From: Echinicola pacifica DSM 19836
GTDB taxonomy: Bacteria > Bacteroidota > Bacteroidia > Cytophagales > Cyclobacteriaceae
Reading direction: 5' to 3'
NCBI RefSeq assembly: GCF_000373245.1
Contig: NZ_KB890738.1
Coordinates: 752,064 to 816,063, forward strand
Length of the DNA stretch: 64,000 bases
Shown here: in pieces, positions 27,073 to 36,627 of the stretch
How the letters are laid out: each line of letters starts with the position of its first letter
Numbering within the stretch: position 1 is the first letter of the stretch
The notes under the pieces: generated by a model
The model's input: only the letters and a program-made list of their open reading frames with translations
Databases searched by the model: none
What the model was told of the DNA's origin: nothing
Made by a program: the position numbers and the translations under genes

Positions 27073-27432
27073 ATGCTGAACATCTCCGAAATCATCAACA
27101 CCGTAAAAAAGCTGATTGAAGTGCGTATTCAAGTGCTTAAGAATGAGCTTCAGGAGGAAATGTCTTCCATCATCACTCGGGTGGCCATTCTATCCATGAT
27201 GGTGATTGTTGCCGTATTGATATTGCTTTTTGGTAGCATTGCATTGGCATTTTACTTTGCGGAAATCACCTATTCCAATTCTCTCGGATTCCTCTATGTA
27301 GGATTGATTTATGTAGGCATCCTGCTGCTGCTCTATATCAGTAAGGATTCCAAAACCATCCAAGGTAATGTAGGGACGGTGTTGAACACTTTCTTGTTTT
27401 TTAGGAAAAAAAATAAAAATAACGATGAATAA
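27073..27432 (+). CDS. Holin-like small membrane protein (DUF1469/YqjE-type)
   Basis: I start this gene at the ATG at 27073 (MLNISEIINTVKKLIEVRIQ), giving 119 residues; an upstream in-frame ATG at 26998 would add 25 residues that do not fit the family. After an amphipathic helix come two hydrophobic segments (about 37-61 and 76-93) and a basic tail (FFRKKNKNNDE). This is the layout of the phage-holin-superfamily III/DUF1469 group, which in chromosomes is a housekeeping envelope family, not a lysis gene. It overlaps the next gene by 8 bases. Confidence 0.75.
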   Translation: MLNISEIINTVKKLIEVRIQVLKNELQEEMSSIITRVAILSMMVIVAVLILLFGSIALAFYFAEITYSNSLGFLYVGLIYVGILLLLYISKDSKTIQGNVGTVLNTFLFFRKKNKNNDE

Positions 27433-27778
27433 GCACGAGCTAAGTAAAAAGGCCGAAGATCTGGAAAGACAACTGGATCTTCAATTGGAGGTGTTCAAGA
27501 AAGAGTCTGAATCCTGGGCTAAGGTGGGCGGCGCGGTATTGGCTGGTGGCCTGCTGGCTTACGGCGGTACTCGCTTGATCAAAGGCAAGAAGTCCGATAA
27601 GAGGAAGTTGAAATCGAGCGCAAACCCATCCATAAACAAATCCAGAAAGATCAAAAAACAGAAGTCATCCTTTGGCGGTACCTTAGGGAAACGGCTATTT
27701 ATGGTGGCACTTACTATAGGCCAGGCGAAGTTGATAGAGGTATTATCCAAAAAAGTAAATAATGACAGCCCAAAATAG
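27425..27778 (+). CDS. Small basic protein with one weak membrane segment, function unknown
   Basis: A 117-residue protein: a charged N-terminal helix (KKAEDLERQLDLQLEVFKKESESW), a glycine-rich hydrophobic stretch (about 37-49, VGGAVLAGGLLAYGG), a strongly basic region (KGKKSDKRKLKSS ... KSRKIKKQ), then a second hydrophobic stretch near residue 90-105. I do not recognise a named family. The layout resembles small stress-type membrane proteins that accompany DUF1469 genes. It overlaps the preceding gene by 8 bases and the following one by 17, so all three are translationally coupled. Confidence 0.75.
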   Translation: MNKHELSKKAEDLERQLDLQLEVFKKESESWAKVGGAVLAGGLLAYGGTRLIKGKKSDKRKLKSSANPSINKSRKIKKQKSSFGGTLGKRLFMVALTIGQAKLIEVLSKKVNNDSPK

Positions 27779-28544
27779 AAGCTCCTTTTCTGCGTATTTG
27801 ACTCATCTAAGAGCTCATGGCAAAAAAGGACTTGCTGTATTGGTGGATCCGGAAAAAGCGAGCCAAAACCAGTGGCTTGACCAGCTTTTGGATTTTTCTC
27901 ATTCCGATCAGATCGGCTGTTTTCTGGTGGGTGGAAGTCTTATATTGGAGAACAATGTGGATGAAACCATCCTAAAAATTAAGGCCAAATCCCCGGAAAT
28001 CCCCGTCATTCTTTTCCCTGGCAATGTCATTCAGCTTAGCGCACATGCCGATGGGATTCTATTTTTGACCTTGATTTCTGGTCGGAATCCAGACTTATTG
28101 ATTGGCCAGCAGGTGGCTGCAGCGCCACTTCTATATGATAGTAAGTTAGAAGTGCTTCCCACAGGCTATATGCTGGTGGGCGATGGGCCAGCCTCAAGCG
28201 CTTCCTATATTTCCCAAACTATTCCCTTGCCGTCCTCTAAGCCGGCATTGGCCGTGGCTACCGCCATGGCAGGACATCTATTAGGGCAGCAGTTTTTCTT
28301 TTTGGATGCCGGGAGTGGGGCCGCTTCGCCAGTAAATGCCCAAATTATAAAGGCAGTCGCCAATAAAATCAATCGACCACTCATCGTGGGTGGAGGAATT
28401 AATACTCCCCAAAAAGCTCAAAGTGCCTTGGAAGCCGGAGCAGACTTAATAGTACTGGGCAATAGCCTAGAAAAAAACCCCGGATTATTGTCCGAGGTTT
28501 TAGAAATGGTGTCTATTTTTAATTTATCCCTGAACGTTAATTAG
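27762..28544 (+). CDS. pcrB: Geranylgeranylglyceryl/heptaprenylglyceryl phosphate synthase (PcrB family)
   Basis: A 260-residue (beta/alpha)8 prenyltransferase that joins a polyprenyl diphosphate to sn-glycerol 1-phosphate through an ether bond. Key motifs: LVDPEK (28-32), VGGSL (56-60), LFPGN (84-88), PTGYMLVGDGPASSASYIS (start about 133), LDAGSGA (181-187), VGGGINTP (209-216) and GNSLEKN (233-239), the last two binding glycerol-phosphate. Bacterial members fall into the heptaprenyl (Bacillus PcrB) and geranylgeranyl (archaeal-type, also known in Bacteroidota) groups; the N-terminal extension and GDGPASSASYIS motif favour the latter, but I cannot settle chain length. It overlaps the gene before it and, tail to tail, the AraC gene by 21 bases. 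Confidence 0.9.
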   Translation: MTAQNRSSFSAYLTHLRAHGKKGLAVLVDPEKASQNQWLDQLLDFSHSDQIGCFLVGGSLILENNVDETILKIKAKSPEIPVILFPGNVIQLSAHADGILFLTLISGRNPDLLIGQQVAAAPLLYDSKLEVLPTGYMLVGDGPASSASYISQTIPLPSSKPALAVATAMAGHLLGQQFFFLDAGSGAASPVNAQIIKAVANKINRPLIVGGGINTPQKAQSALEAGADLIVLGNSLEKNPGLLSEVLEMVSIFNLSLNVN

Positions 28545-29456
28545 GGATTCTCTTCTTCTCATTTTGCCGGCAGGCAATCCATACATCATCTTAAATCGAC
28601 GGCAGAAATAAGCCGTATCCTTATATCCAACTTCCTTGCCTATATCACGGATGCTTTTCTTGGTAGTTCTGAGGAGCTCCACAGCGGCTTCCATTCTTTG
28701 GTATTCAATATAATCCTGAGGATTGATGCCCGTCAGCATTTTGAAGTACTGGCCCACATAATCTTCAGAAACATTGGCCACCTTGGCTAGCACCTTATTA
28801 GATAGGTCTCCACCGATGTTCTTCTTGATATAATTGAACATATCGATAAGGCGTGGATCCTTGAAGTACGTGGAGTTGGTGGACATTTCTTCCACAAACA
28901 AACGATTCTTAAGGATATGTCTTACCAGTTCTACCACCAATAATTCAGTGTGAATTTTAATTACTCTTTCTTTTCCAGGGATGTTTTGTTCTGATTCTTT
29001 CACCACATCTTCGATGATGGCCGCCAAGCGGTCATTGAAACGAATGATGAATGGAGGAATCCCCAGAGAGTTAAAGAAATTCACAACATCAAACACTTTC
29101 GCTTCGAATGTTACCAAGGTAACACAATCTTCATCTGCATTCTTGATGTCCTTAAAGCTTATACTTTGAAGATGTTTCTTCTTATTGTCCAAGAAAGAAT
29201 CGTTGGACATTTCATTTCTTTTGGTAGCCTGACCAAAGGAAACCTTGCAGCTTCTTCCGGCAGGGACAAATAAAATCTCCCCCTCATTCACAAGTTCTTG
29301 CTCATCACCGTACTTCAGAGTGCCCTGGTGCAATAATATCACCGAGTTCTCTGGTTCTATATAATCCGTCACGGTAACAGGCCTTTCTACCTTGTAGTTA
29401 TTTCCCCTCGTGTACCGCACTCCTACGGATTCTATGACTTTATTGTAATATTCCAT
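28524..29456 (-). CDS. AraC family transcriptional regulator
   Basis: A 310-residue regulator with an N-terminal cupin-like sensor region (about 15-150; DYIEPENSVILLHQG, EILFVPAGRSCKVSFG) and a C-terminal AraC double helix-turn-helix (about 205-300; NKVLAKVANVSEDYVGQYFKMLTGINPQDYIEYQRMEAA then SIRDIGKEVGYKDTAYFCRRFKMMYGLPAGKMRR), which contains the usual second-helix GYxDxxYFxRxFK motif. It overlaps the prenylglyceryl phosphate synthase gene by 21 bases in a tail-to-tail arrangement. The effector is unknown. A small inverted repeat lies just upstream of its start (29490-29506). Confidence 0.92.
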   Translation of the reverse strand: MEYYNKVIESVGVRYTRGNNYKVERPVTVTDYIEPENSVILLHQGTLKYGDEQELVNEGEILFVPAGRSCKVSFGQATKRNEMSNDSFLDNKKKHLQSISFKDIKNADEDCVTLVTFEAKVFDVVNFFNSLGIPPFIIRFNDRLAAIIEDVVKESEQNIPGKERVIKIHTELLVVELVRHILKNRLFVEEMSTNSTYFKDPRLIDMFNYIKKNIGGDLSNKVLAKVANVSEDYVGQYFKMLTGINPQDYIEYQRMEAAVELLRTTKKSIRDIGKEVGYKDTAYFCRRFKMMYGLPAGKMRRRESLINVQG

Positions 29457-29489
29457 GACCGACTTAATTATTTTAACATCTGTAAAAGT

Positions 29490-29506
29490 ATGATTTTTTT
29501 AATCAT
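29490..29506. promoter_or_regulatory. Small inverted repeat upstream of the AraC gene
   Basis: ATGATT and AATCAT flank five T residues, a 6-bp perfect repeat 34 bases before the AraC start. It could be an operator for autoregulation or chance in an AT-rich stretch. Confidence 0.2.
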
Positions 29507-29596
29507 TATATAATAAAATTAACAAAAAATTCAAAGTGGGCCGAAAATTAATAGTAATATTAAGGGTTTGGGAAGTATTTTTAGCAAAGGAATTAT

Positions 29597-30736
29597 TTAT
29601 CTTAATAGGTTACGTGATATGACTATTTTTTGAATTTCGCTCGTTCCTTCGTAAATCTGAGTGATTTTTGCATCCCTCATAAGCCTTTCCACATGGTATT
29701 CTTTGACAAATCCATAGCCTCCATGAATTTGTACAGCCTCCACTGTCACTTCCATTGCCACCTGTGAGGCATATAGCTTGGCCATCGCACTGGCATGGCT
29801 ATAGTCCTGGCCCTGGTCCTTTAGCCAGGCAGCCTTCCACACCAGCATCCTGGCCGCTTCGATCTGCGTGGCCATATCCGCAAGTTTAAACTGTATGGCT
29901 TGATGTTGAGAAATAGTCTTCCCAAATGCCTTGCGTTCTTTACTATACGCAAGCGCTAACTCATAAGCCCCCGAAGCGATTCCCAATGCCTGAGCGGCGA
30001 TGCCTATTCGTCCGCCGTCCAAAGTCTTCATCGCAAAGGTAAACCCAAATCCGTCCTCGCCGATACGATTGGCTATAGGCACTGCCATATCCGTAAACAT
30101 CAAGGAGTGGGTGTCTGATCCCCTGATGCCTAGCTTATCCTCTTTCCTCCCCACCTGAAATCCAGGTGTATCTTTCTCTACGATAAAGGTGGAAATGCCC
30201 TTATGGCCTAGCGATGTATTGGTCTGGGCCATGACCAGGTACACGCTGGCGGTATTACCATTGGTGATCCAGTTCTTTGTGCCATTGAGGATATACTGAT
30301 CCCCCTCCAAGACGGCGGTGGTTCGTTGGGAAGTGGCGTCAGATCCTGCCTCGGGTTCGGATAGGCAAAAAGCACCCAATATCTCGCCAGTCGCCAGCCG
30401 CTTGAGGAACTTTTCTTTTTGGGATTCGTTGCCGTATTTTTCCAGTCCCCAGCAGACCAGGGAATTATTGACCGACATCACCACGGCGGCGGAGGCATCT
30501 ATTTTTGAGATTTCTTCCATCGCCAGCACATAGGAGATGCTGTCCATGCCCCCACCATCATAGGTAGGGTCCACCATCATTCCCATGAACCCCAACTCGG
30601 ACATTTTCTTGATTTGGTCTTTAGGGAATAGCGCTTGGCTGTCCCGTTCTATGACGCCAGGTAAAAGTTCGGTCTGAGCAAATTCTCTAGCGGCATCACG
30701 CACCGCCAGCTGCTCCTCGGATAAGATGAAATTCAT
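29597..30736 (-). CDS. Acyl-CoA dehydrogenase (short-chain type)
   Basis: A 379-residue flavoenzyme that oxidises acyl-CoA to 2-enoyl-CoA, passing electrons to an electron-transfer flavoprotein. Three domains are clear: the N-terminal helical domain (1-120), the beta domain with the FAD motif CLSEPEAGSDA (about 127-137) and NWITNGNTASVYLV, and the C-terminal helical domain with the family signature QIHGGYGFVKEYHVERLMRD. The catalytic base is E363 in YEGTSE, the position used by short- and medium-chain members. Single gene, 140 bases upstream of the AraC gene in the same direction. Confidence 0.95.
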   Translation of the reverse strand: MNFILSEEQLAVRDAAREFAQTELLPGVIERDSQALFPKDQIKKMSELGFMGMMVDPTYDGGGMDSISYVLAMEEISKIDASAAVVMSVNNSLVCWGLEKYGNESQKEKFLKRLATGEILGAFCLSEPEAGSDATSQRTTAVLEGDQYILNGTKNWITNGNTASVYLVMAQTNTSLGHKGISTFIVEKDTPGFQVGRKEDKLGIRGSDTHSLMFTDMAVPIANRIGEDGFGFTFAMKTLDGGRIGIAAQALGIASGAYELALAYSKERKAFGKTISQHQAIQFKLADMATQIEAARMLVWKAAWLKDQGQDYSHASAMAKLYASQVAMEVTVEAVQIHGGYGFVKEYHVERLMRDAKITQIYEGTSEIQKIVISRNLLR

Positions 30737-31008
30737 AAAATTTGGGTTTATAATGGTTACTTGTGGAATATAACCGAAATATTGCTGACGGTCAATGTAT
30801 TTACCCTAATATTTAAAGGGACAATCTTCTCCATTGCCAGCAGGATCATTGCTCAATATTGCCTTAATATTACCATAAAGCGGCTTCTATTTTGGGAAAA
30901 TTGCTAATTTTCAATACCTGCTCATCCTACCGGCATTCCCTGTTTCAACTCTCAATCCAATTTATGAAAAATTGGTTTGGCTCATTCTATCTAAACCCTT
31001 TGACCTAT

Positions 31009-33312
31009 TTATTCCTTGATCAGGCGGATAGTTATCTCTCCTGCCGGGCTATTGATATGGAGGATATAGTGGCCAGTCGGCACTTGCTGAAGTTGGTTTT
31101 CTAGCTTCGCTAAGAAGAATTTTTTTTCTACCCCTAAATTAAATTGCACCTCACCACTGAGGAGATAAAGTACCGCATATATGATCTGGCTATCCTTTAC
31201 AGTATCCAGGCCTGGAATATGAAGCTCTCCAGCCAAATAGGGATTTGGGTAAAACTCAGTCTCCAGGCTATCTGAAGGCTGAAGAACGCTGAATACAGGG
31301 CTAAAAACCACCTGCCCATAAGTGGTGGAAAAGGAGATCTGGTAATAAATATATCCCGGGGCCAGCCGATCAAGGTCCTCAAAGAGGGCAGTAGTTCCAT
31401 TGTGATTTTGAGATTGTCCGATGATTTCGAACTGGTGGATCGTGCCTATGGATCGGTGGATGGTGAAGAGCGCTGGTGTCTCTTCCTCAAGACTAAAGCT
31501 CCATGATAGTTGCCGCATATGGCCCTTAGTGAGGGCTTGGTAGCTCAACCATTGCAGCGGCAGGATACTAGCCACCCTTTCACTTCCAATGGTGAAGTTT
31601 TTACCATTTAGCTCATCCATACGGACACTTCTTCTTGCCCAAGGGTTCCCTGCTGATAGCTCACCGACTTGGTGGCTACCAGTGGCAGGAATATGGTCCC
31701 CCACGATTCGCAGATCTGCCTCATCATCCACGATAAGCTCATGGGCGGATATTCTCATCATTAGACCAGAGGGATCAATACTGGGGCTGGAGATAGTAAA
31801 ATAACTGTTGAGTTGGTATAAAATTAAGGTTCCGTCCAGATCATAGAAATTAGCGTCATGATCTACGCCGGGCAGTTGATGGTAATCGATGGTGAGTTGC
31901 TCTCCGGCACTCGCATGGCTACCGAGGATCTGTAGCATCCTTAGCCCTTCTTCATACCGATCCACGAAGGGAAAGGAGGCATTTTGGGGCAGTAAATTAC
32001 CTGGAATTCCTCGGTAATCAAGCCCCGAAAGGTTGGCCCATGACCCTGATTGGTAGTTATAGATTCCCAGGGAGGCGGTGTTGATAGCCAGTCGATGATC
32101 CCTAAAGTCCAGCTCTCCGGCGAGCATCTGGAAATCTCCTTTGCTCGACACATTCTCATCAAAGCTCAAAAGCCCGGTAGGTTTGTCAATAATAACTGAG
32201 CTAATATCTAGTTCAAAACCACTGACTTCCTGACTGTAAAGGCCGGTGAAGGATACTTGACTGGAATTATCGATGATCTCTCCGCCGCTACTGCGGATCA
32301 TATCTCCTGTGAGCTCGAGGCTGCCGGGCAAGATCTTATTGGCAGTATTAGTAAATCGGATATCATGATATACCCGCGGGGGCATCGTGCCGGCCATGCT
32401 GCTGGTGATGAAGGATTGGTTTCCAGCATTACTGGCAAAGATCACCTCTCCCAGCAGCTGGATATCCACCGCATCGATGGAGCTGGTATTGGCATGGAGT
32501 TCCAGCTTAGCCCCTTCCTGAAGCAAAAGAGAGGCGGCGGGAATACTACTATACTCCGACCTATAGGTGATTTTGTCGCTGCAATAAGATCTCAGTGTGG
32601 CTCCATTTTCTATTGTCAAAATGCCGTAAGGGATGGTGGTGGGAGGATTATTGGTGAATGAAAATGAGGCACAGGAAACTCCGGGGATGCCTTCCTGGAT
32701 GACGGTACCGGATTTGATGGTGATGGAGGAGGCTTTGACTGAAGCTTGTACACTGAGTACGGCTCCGGGATCTGGCTCAAAGACCAAGGCAAAATTACTT
32801 CTTGTGGTAAAGGCGCTCCACGCTCCGCTGGGGATTGCTATTCTGGAGGAACCTCTAAAGGTGATTCTGCTTGATTCGCTATTACCTATCCAATCAATGG
32901 TGTTCCAAGCCCCGACGGGACTGCCGGGAGCCGATCCTTCGTAGGCGTTCAAGCTTCCATATAGGGACAGGTTATAGCCATTGATGCCTAGTTTTTTTAA
33001 GGTATTCAGTTGAGCATTTAGGTAAAGTGATTTGACGGCTTCATCGGACTGGAGATCTACCGTATGACCAAATTCAATAAACACATCATTGGATGGGCCG
33101 GGCTTTACGGTGGCAGGACTCCATAAGCTTCCATCAAAGGTCTCCCATATCGCGGCGCTATTGAAGTCTCCAGAGGTCAGGCTGCGGTAAGTTCCAGGCT
33201 GCTGGGCATGAGCCAGGGATAATATTAAAATAGGACTTAAGATTACGAATATAATCTTGTAAATTCGTCCTGAAATTGGCCTGAAAAGAAAAGTTGCAGG
33301 TACTGTTCGCAT
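31009..33312 (-). CDS. Large secreted protein with type IX secretion C-terminal domain
   Basis: A 767-residue protein with a long basic N-terminal region followed by a signal peptide (about 18-37, ending AHAQQ), a beta-rich body of repeated strand-turn units (SSITIKSGTVIQEG, NGATLRSYCS, SFTGLYSQEVSGFEL), and at the end FYPNPYLAGELHIPG ... VPTGHYILHINSPAGEITIRLIKE, the pattern of a type A T9SS sorting domain (PNP start, then GxYxLxI and K/R-x-I-K). The body is probably a beta-helix or tandem Ig-like fold. It should be exported to the cell surface or released. Function unknown, no enzyme motif seen. It diverges from the DUF4105 gene across only 45 bases. Confidence 0.85.
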   Translation of the reverse strand: MRTVPATFLFRPISGRIYKIIFVILSPILILSLAHAQQPGTYRSLTSGDFNSAAIWETFDGSLWSPATVKPGPSNDVFIEFGHTVDLQSDEAVKSLYLNAQLNTLKKLGINGYNLSLYGSLNAYEGSAPGSPVGAWNTIDWIGNSESSRITFRGSSRIAIPSGAWSAFTTRSNFALVFEPDPGAVLSVQASVKASSITIKSGTVIQEGIPGVSCASFSFTNNPPTTIPYGILTIENGATLRSYCSDKITYRSEYSSIPAASLLLQEGAKLELHANTSSIDAVDIQLLGEVIFASNAGNQSFITSSMAGTMPPRVYHDIRFTNTANKILPGSLELTGDMIRSSGGEIIDNSSQVSFTGLYSQEVSGFELDISSVIIDKPTGLLSFDENVSSKGDFQMLAGELDFRDHRLAINTASLGIYNYQSGSWANLSGLDYRGIPGNLLPQNASFPFVDRYEEGLRMLQILGSHASAGEQLTIDYHQLPGVDHDANFYDLDGTLILYQLNSYFTISSPSIDPSGLMMRISAHELIVDDEADLRIVGDHIPATGSHQVGELSAGNPWARRSVRMDELNGKNFTIGSERVASILPLQWLSYQALTKGHMRQLSWSFSLEEETPALFTIHRSIGTIHQFEIIGQSQNHNGTTALFEDLDRLAPGYIYYQISFSTTYGQVVFSPVFSVLQPSDSLETEFYPNPYLAGELHIPGLDTVKDSQIIYAVLYLLSGEVQFNLGVEKKFFLAKLENQLQQVPTGHYILHINSPAGEITIRLIKE

Positions 33313-33357
33313 CTTGACTGCTAATGTTTATTGTAACCCTTTAATTTAACACCAAAC

Positions 33358-34530
33358 ATGCTTAAGTCCGTCTGCTCTTTTTTAGTTATTTTACTCACTA
33401 TTAGCCAGTTGCAAGCTCAAAATTACCGAATTAGCTTGTTGACCTGTGACCCAGGTGAAGAGCTATACAGTGTTTTTGGGCACAGTGCCATCCGTGTGAC
33501 TGAGGAGGGGACTGGGATAGATCTGGTTTTCAATTATGGTACCTTCGATTTTGATACTTCTAATTTCTATTTGAAGTTTGCTCAGGGAAAGTTGGATTAT
33601 ATGCTCAGTGTCAGTAACTATAAAGATTATCTAGTTCACTATAGGTACTTGGAGCGCGCAGTGAGAGAGCAGGAGCTGGATCTTAATCCTCAGCAGGCAT
33701 CTCATATCGTTGAATTTCTTCAGCGAAATTACCAGCCTGCAAATCGCTATTACCGTTATGATTTCTTTTATGATAATTGCGCCACGCGCATCAGGGATGT
33801 ATTTGAGAAGGTTCTTGGAGATAAGCTGGAGTGGGCAGAGGTGGAGGAGCCTTCCCAAAAAACCTTCCGCGACCTGATTGATGAGTATGTTTACCCGCTT
33901 CCCTGGGGAGATTTAGGAATTGATCTGGCATTGGGCAGTGTGATCGATGTGCGTGCTACGGATCGGGAGACGCAGTTTCTCCCTGATTACCTGGAGACAG
34001 CCTTTGCCAAAGCCCAGATTGTAGGAGATGGACCCACACGTAACCTAGTGAAGAGCCAATCGGTGGTGCTGGACCTAGAGCCTGTTTCCATTGCCCCGAC
34101 TTATTTTAATCCATTTTTTCTGTTTTGGGCTATTGCCATCCTTGCGATCGTCTTGACCTTCGTAGGCTTCAAAAGGAAAAGATTATATAAGGGCTTCGAT
34201 ATGACCTTTTTTGGAATACTTTCTGTGATAGGTATTGTGGTGGTGCTGCTGTGGTTCTTTACGGAGCATACGACGACGAAGTACAATTGGAATTTGCTAT
34301 GGGCATTTCCCCTGCACGGACTTATTGGGCTGGGCTTATGGAAGTCCAGTTGGGTACCTTGGCTGAAGAAATACCTGCTCATTGCTTTAATCATGGCAGA
34401 TGCAGCCGTTGTATTTTGGATTTTGGGCTGGCAATCCTTCCACCCAAGCGTGCTTCCGCTGATTCTGGTGGTCATTCTTCGGACCAACTTCTTGTACTAT
34501 AACCTTGATCGGCTAGGGCAAAGAGGTTAA
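33358..34530 (+). CDS. DUF4105 (Lnb-type) membrane protein
   Basis: A 390-residue protein with a signal peptide (1-20), an N-terminal periplasmic DUF4105 domain (about 22-200) holding the pair H42 (VFGHSAIRV) and C141 (YDNCATRIRD), which fit a papain-like His/Cys active site, and then four or five membrane helices (about 245-385). Homologues include Lnb, reported as a lipoprotein N-acyltransferase in Bacteroides that lacks Lnt; assigning that role here is inference from family. A second candidate role is a cysteine protease or transferase of unknown target. It diverges from the T9SS cargo gene and is followed by uvrB 60 bases later. Confidence 0.82.
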   Translation: MLKSVCSFLVILLTISQLQAQNYRISLLTCDPGEELYSVFGHSAIRVTEEGTGIDLVFNYGTFDFDTSNFYLKFAQGKLDYMLSVSNYKDYLVHYRYLERAVREQELDLNPQQASHIVEFLQRNYQPANRYYRYDFFYDNCATRIRDVFEKVLGDKLEWAEVEEPSQKTFRDLIDEYVYPLPWGDLGIDLALGSVIDVRATDRETQFLPDYLETAFAKAQIVGDGPTRNLVKSQSVVLDLEPVSIAPTYFNPFFLFWAIAILAIVLTFVGFKRKRLYKGFDMTFFGILSVIGIVVVLLWFFTEHTTTKYNWNLLWAFPLHGLIGLGLWKSSWVPWLKKYLLIALIMADAAVVFWILGWQSFHPSVLPLILVVILRTNFLYYNLDRLGQRG

Positions 34531-34590
34531 TTCTTAACATTTTAAACTATTTGAGGTCTTTATGATGTTTGTTTTAAAGACTGATACGAT

Positions 34591-36627
34591 ATGGATTTAA
34601 AAATTACATCTGATTATAGCCCAACTGGAGACCAACCGCAGGCGATCAAAAGCTTGACGGAAGGCATTAATAATGGCGACCCTGCACAGGTTTTGCTTGG
34701 TGTGACGGGATCTGGAAAGACCTTCACCGTGGCCAATGTGATTCAGGAGGTCCAGAAGCCTACGCTGGTGCTCTGTCATAATAAAACCCTGGCGGCCCAG
34801 CTTTACGGAGAATTCAAGCAATTTTTTCCTGATAATGCAGTAGAATACTTCATTTCTTACTACGATTACTATCAGCCAGAGGCTTTCATTCCCACAAGTG
34901 GGGTATATATAGAAAAGGACCTATCCATCAATGAAGAGATAGAAAAGCTACGTCTGAGTGCTACCTCCTCGCTGCTCAGCGGAAGGAGGGACGTGATAGT
35001 CGTGGCCTCAGTTTCCTGCATCTATGGTATTGGTAATCCGGAGGAGTTTGGGAAGAATGTCATTCACCTGAAAGTAGGAGATCGCATCCCTCGTAATCAG
35101 CTGCTATTTCAATTTGTGGATATTCTATACAGCCGCGCCACAATGGAGTTTAAGCATGGAACCTTCCGAGTGAAGGGAGACACGGTGGACATCTTCGTTG
35201 CTTATGCCGACTTTGCCTACCGGATATACTTCTGGGGCGATGAGGTGGAGGCCATCCAGCGGATAGACCCGGAAACTGGGAAGAAAATTTCCGACGAGAG
35301 ACTTGTTTCCATATTTCCTGCCAATCTATTTGTGACTGGCAGGGACGTAATAGATGTTGCGATCAAGGAGATTCAGGACGATCTTATGTCTCAGATATCC
35401 TTTTTCGAAAAGGATATGCGCTTGGATGAAGCCAGTCGATTGCGAGAGCGCACGGAATTTGATCTGGAGATGATTCGGGAATTAGGTTACTGCTCAGGAG
35501 TGGAGAATTATTCCCGATATTTTGACCGTAGATCAGCAGGGGCACGTCCATTCTGTCTTTTGGATTATTTTCCTGATGACTTCTTGTTGGTGATAGATGA
35601 GAGCCATGTGACCCTGCCTCAGGTGCGGGCAATGTGGGGAGGAGACCGCTCCCGCAAGGTGAATTTGGTAGAATATGGTTTCAGGCTGCCATCAGCATTG
35701 GATAATAGGCCACTGAAGTTCGAGGAATTTGAGGGGCTTACCAATCAGGTGATTTATGTAAGTGCTACTCCTGCAGACTATGAGCTGAATCAGACTGATG
35801 GGGTGGTGGTGGAGCAGATTATCCGTCCCACTGGCCTGCTAGACCCTATCATCGAGGTGCGCCCAAGTGGCGATCAAATTGATGATTTATTGGAAGAAAT
35901 AGACCAAACCATCAAGAAGGATGAGCGGGTGCTGGTCACTACGCTGACCAAAAGAATGGCGGAAGAGCTAAATAAATTTTTGGAAAGAGCAGGAATAAAA
36001 TGCCGATACATTCACTCAGAGGTAAAAACTCTCGATCGGGTAGAAATCCTGAGAGAGCTCCGTCTCGGGGTTTTTGATGTTTTGGTAGGGGTAAACTTGC
36101 TGCGGGAAGGACTGGATTTGCCGGAGGTATCTTTGGTGGCCATTCTGGATGCGGATAAGGAAGGATTTCTTAGAAATGAGAAAAGTTTGGTGCAAACTAT
36201 CGGTCGGGCGGCAAGAAATGAAAATGGCCGAGTGATCATGTATGCCGATAGGACCACCAACTCCATGCAGCGAGCTATCGATGAGACCAAGCGTCGTAGG
36301 GCCATTCAGGTGGCTTATAATGAAGAGCATGGTATCACACCTACCACCGTAATCAAGTCGCGTGACAAGATCATGGGGCAAACCAAGGTGGCTGATAGTA
36401 AGAAAAATGCCAAGTTCTACGATGATCACTTCACTGAAGAGCATGCCTATGCCGCAGATCCTGTAGTGCAATACCTAAGTAAGGAAAAGCTGGAGAAACT
36501 TATTCCTCAGACGAAAAAACAAATGGAGAAGGCCGCAAAAGACCTGAACTTCATGGAAGCTGCGAGGCTGCGGGATGAATGGCAGGGATTAGAAAAAAGA
36601 TTGGCAGAATTAAAAAGAATGGATTGA
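34591..36627 (+). CDS. uvrB: UvrABC excinuclease subunit B
   Basis: A complete 678-residue UvrB, the helicase-like damage-verification subunit of nucleotide excision repair. Features: Walker A GVTGSGKT (37-44), the [15 protein letters not shown]-threading hairpin (about 90-101), the DEAD-like DESH box ([10 protein letters not shown], about 335), motifs IV-VI ([29 protein letters not shown]) and the C-terminal UVR domain ([20 protein letters not shown]) that contacts UvrC. Its TGA overlaps the ATG of the next gene by one base (TGATG). UvrA is encoded 16 kb away on the other strand. uvrC is not in the window. Confidence 0.97.
   Translation: MDLKITSDYSPTGDQPQAIKSLTEGINNGDPAQVLLGVTGSGKTFTVANVIQEVQKPTLVLCHNKTLAAQLYGEFKQFFPDNAVEYFISYYDYYQPEAFIPTSGVYIEKDLSINEEIEKLRLSATSSLLSGRRDVIVVASVSCIYGIGNPEEFGKNVIHLKVGDRIPRNQLLFQFVDILYSRATMEFKHGTFRVKGDTVDIFVAYADFAYRIYFWGDEVEAIQRIDPETGKKISDERLVSIFPANLFVTGRDVIDVAIKEIQDDLMSQISFFEKDMRLDEASRLRERTEFDLEMIRELGYCSGVENYSRYFDRRSAGARPFCLLDYFPDDFLLVIDESHVTLPQVRAMWGGDRSRKVNLVEYGFRLPSALDNRPLKFEEFEGLTNQVIYVSATPADYELNQTDGVVVEQIIRPTGLLDPIIEVRPSGDQIDDLLEEIDQTIKKDERVLVTTLTKRMAEELNKFLERAGIKCRYIHSEVKTLDRVEILRELRLGVFDVLVGVNLLREGLDLPEVSLVAILDADKEGFLRNEKSLVQTIGRAARNENGRVIMYADRTTNSMQRAIDETKRRRAIQVAYNEEHGITPTTVIKSRDKIMGQTKVADSKKNAKFYDDHFTEEHAYAADPVVQYLSKEKLEKLIPQTKKQMEKAAKDLNFMEAARLRDEWQGLEKRLAELKRMD

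Noticed and set aside
27073..27432. Phage holin, hence a prophage remnant
   Set aside because: Holin-superfamily III/DUF1469 proteins are common chromosomal genes, and no integrase, capsid or lysin lies near.
27762..28544. Archaeal gene acquired by recent transfer
   Set aside because: Family members are widespread in Bacteroidota and Firmicutes, and base use looks like its neighbours; no sign of recent transfer.
30892..31104. 70-codon plus-strand frame upstream of the acyl-CoA dehydrogenase
   Set aside because: It crosses into the 3' end of the T9SS gene on the other strand; no coding character.
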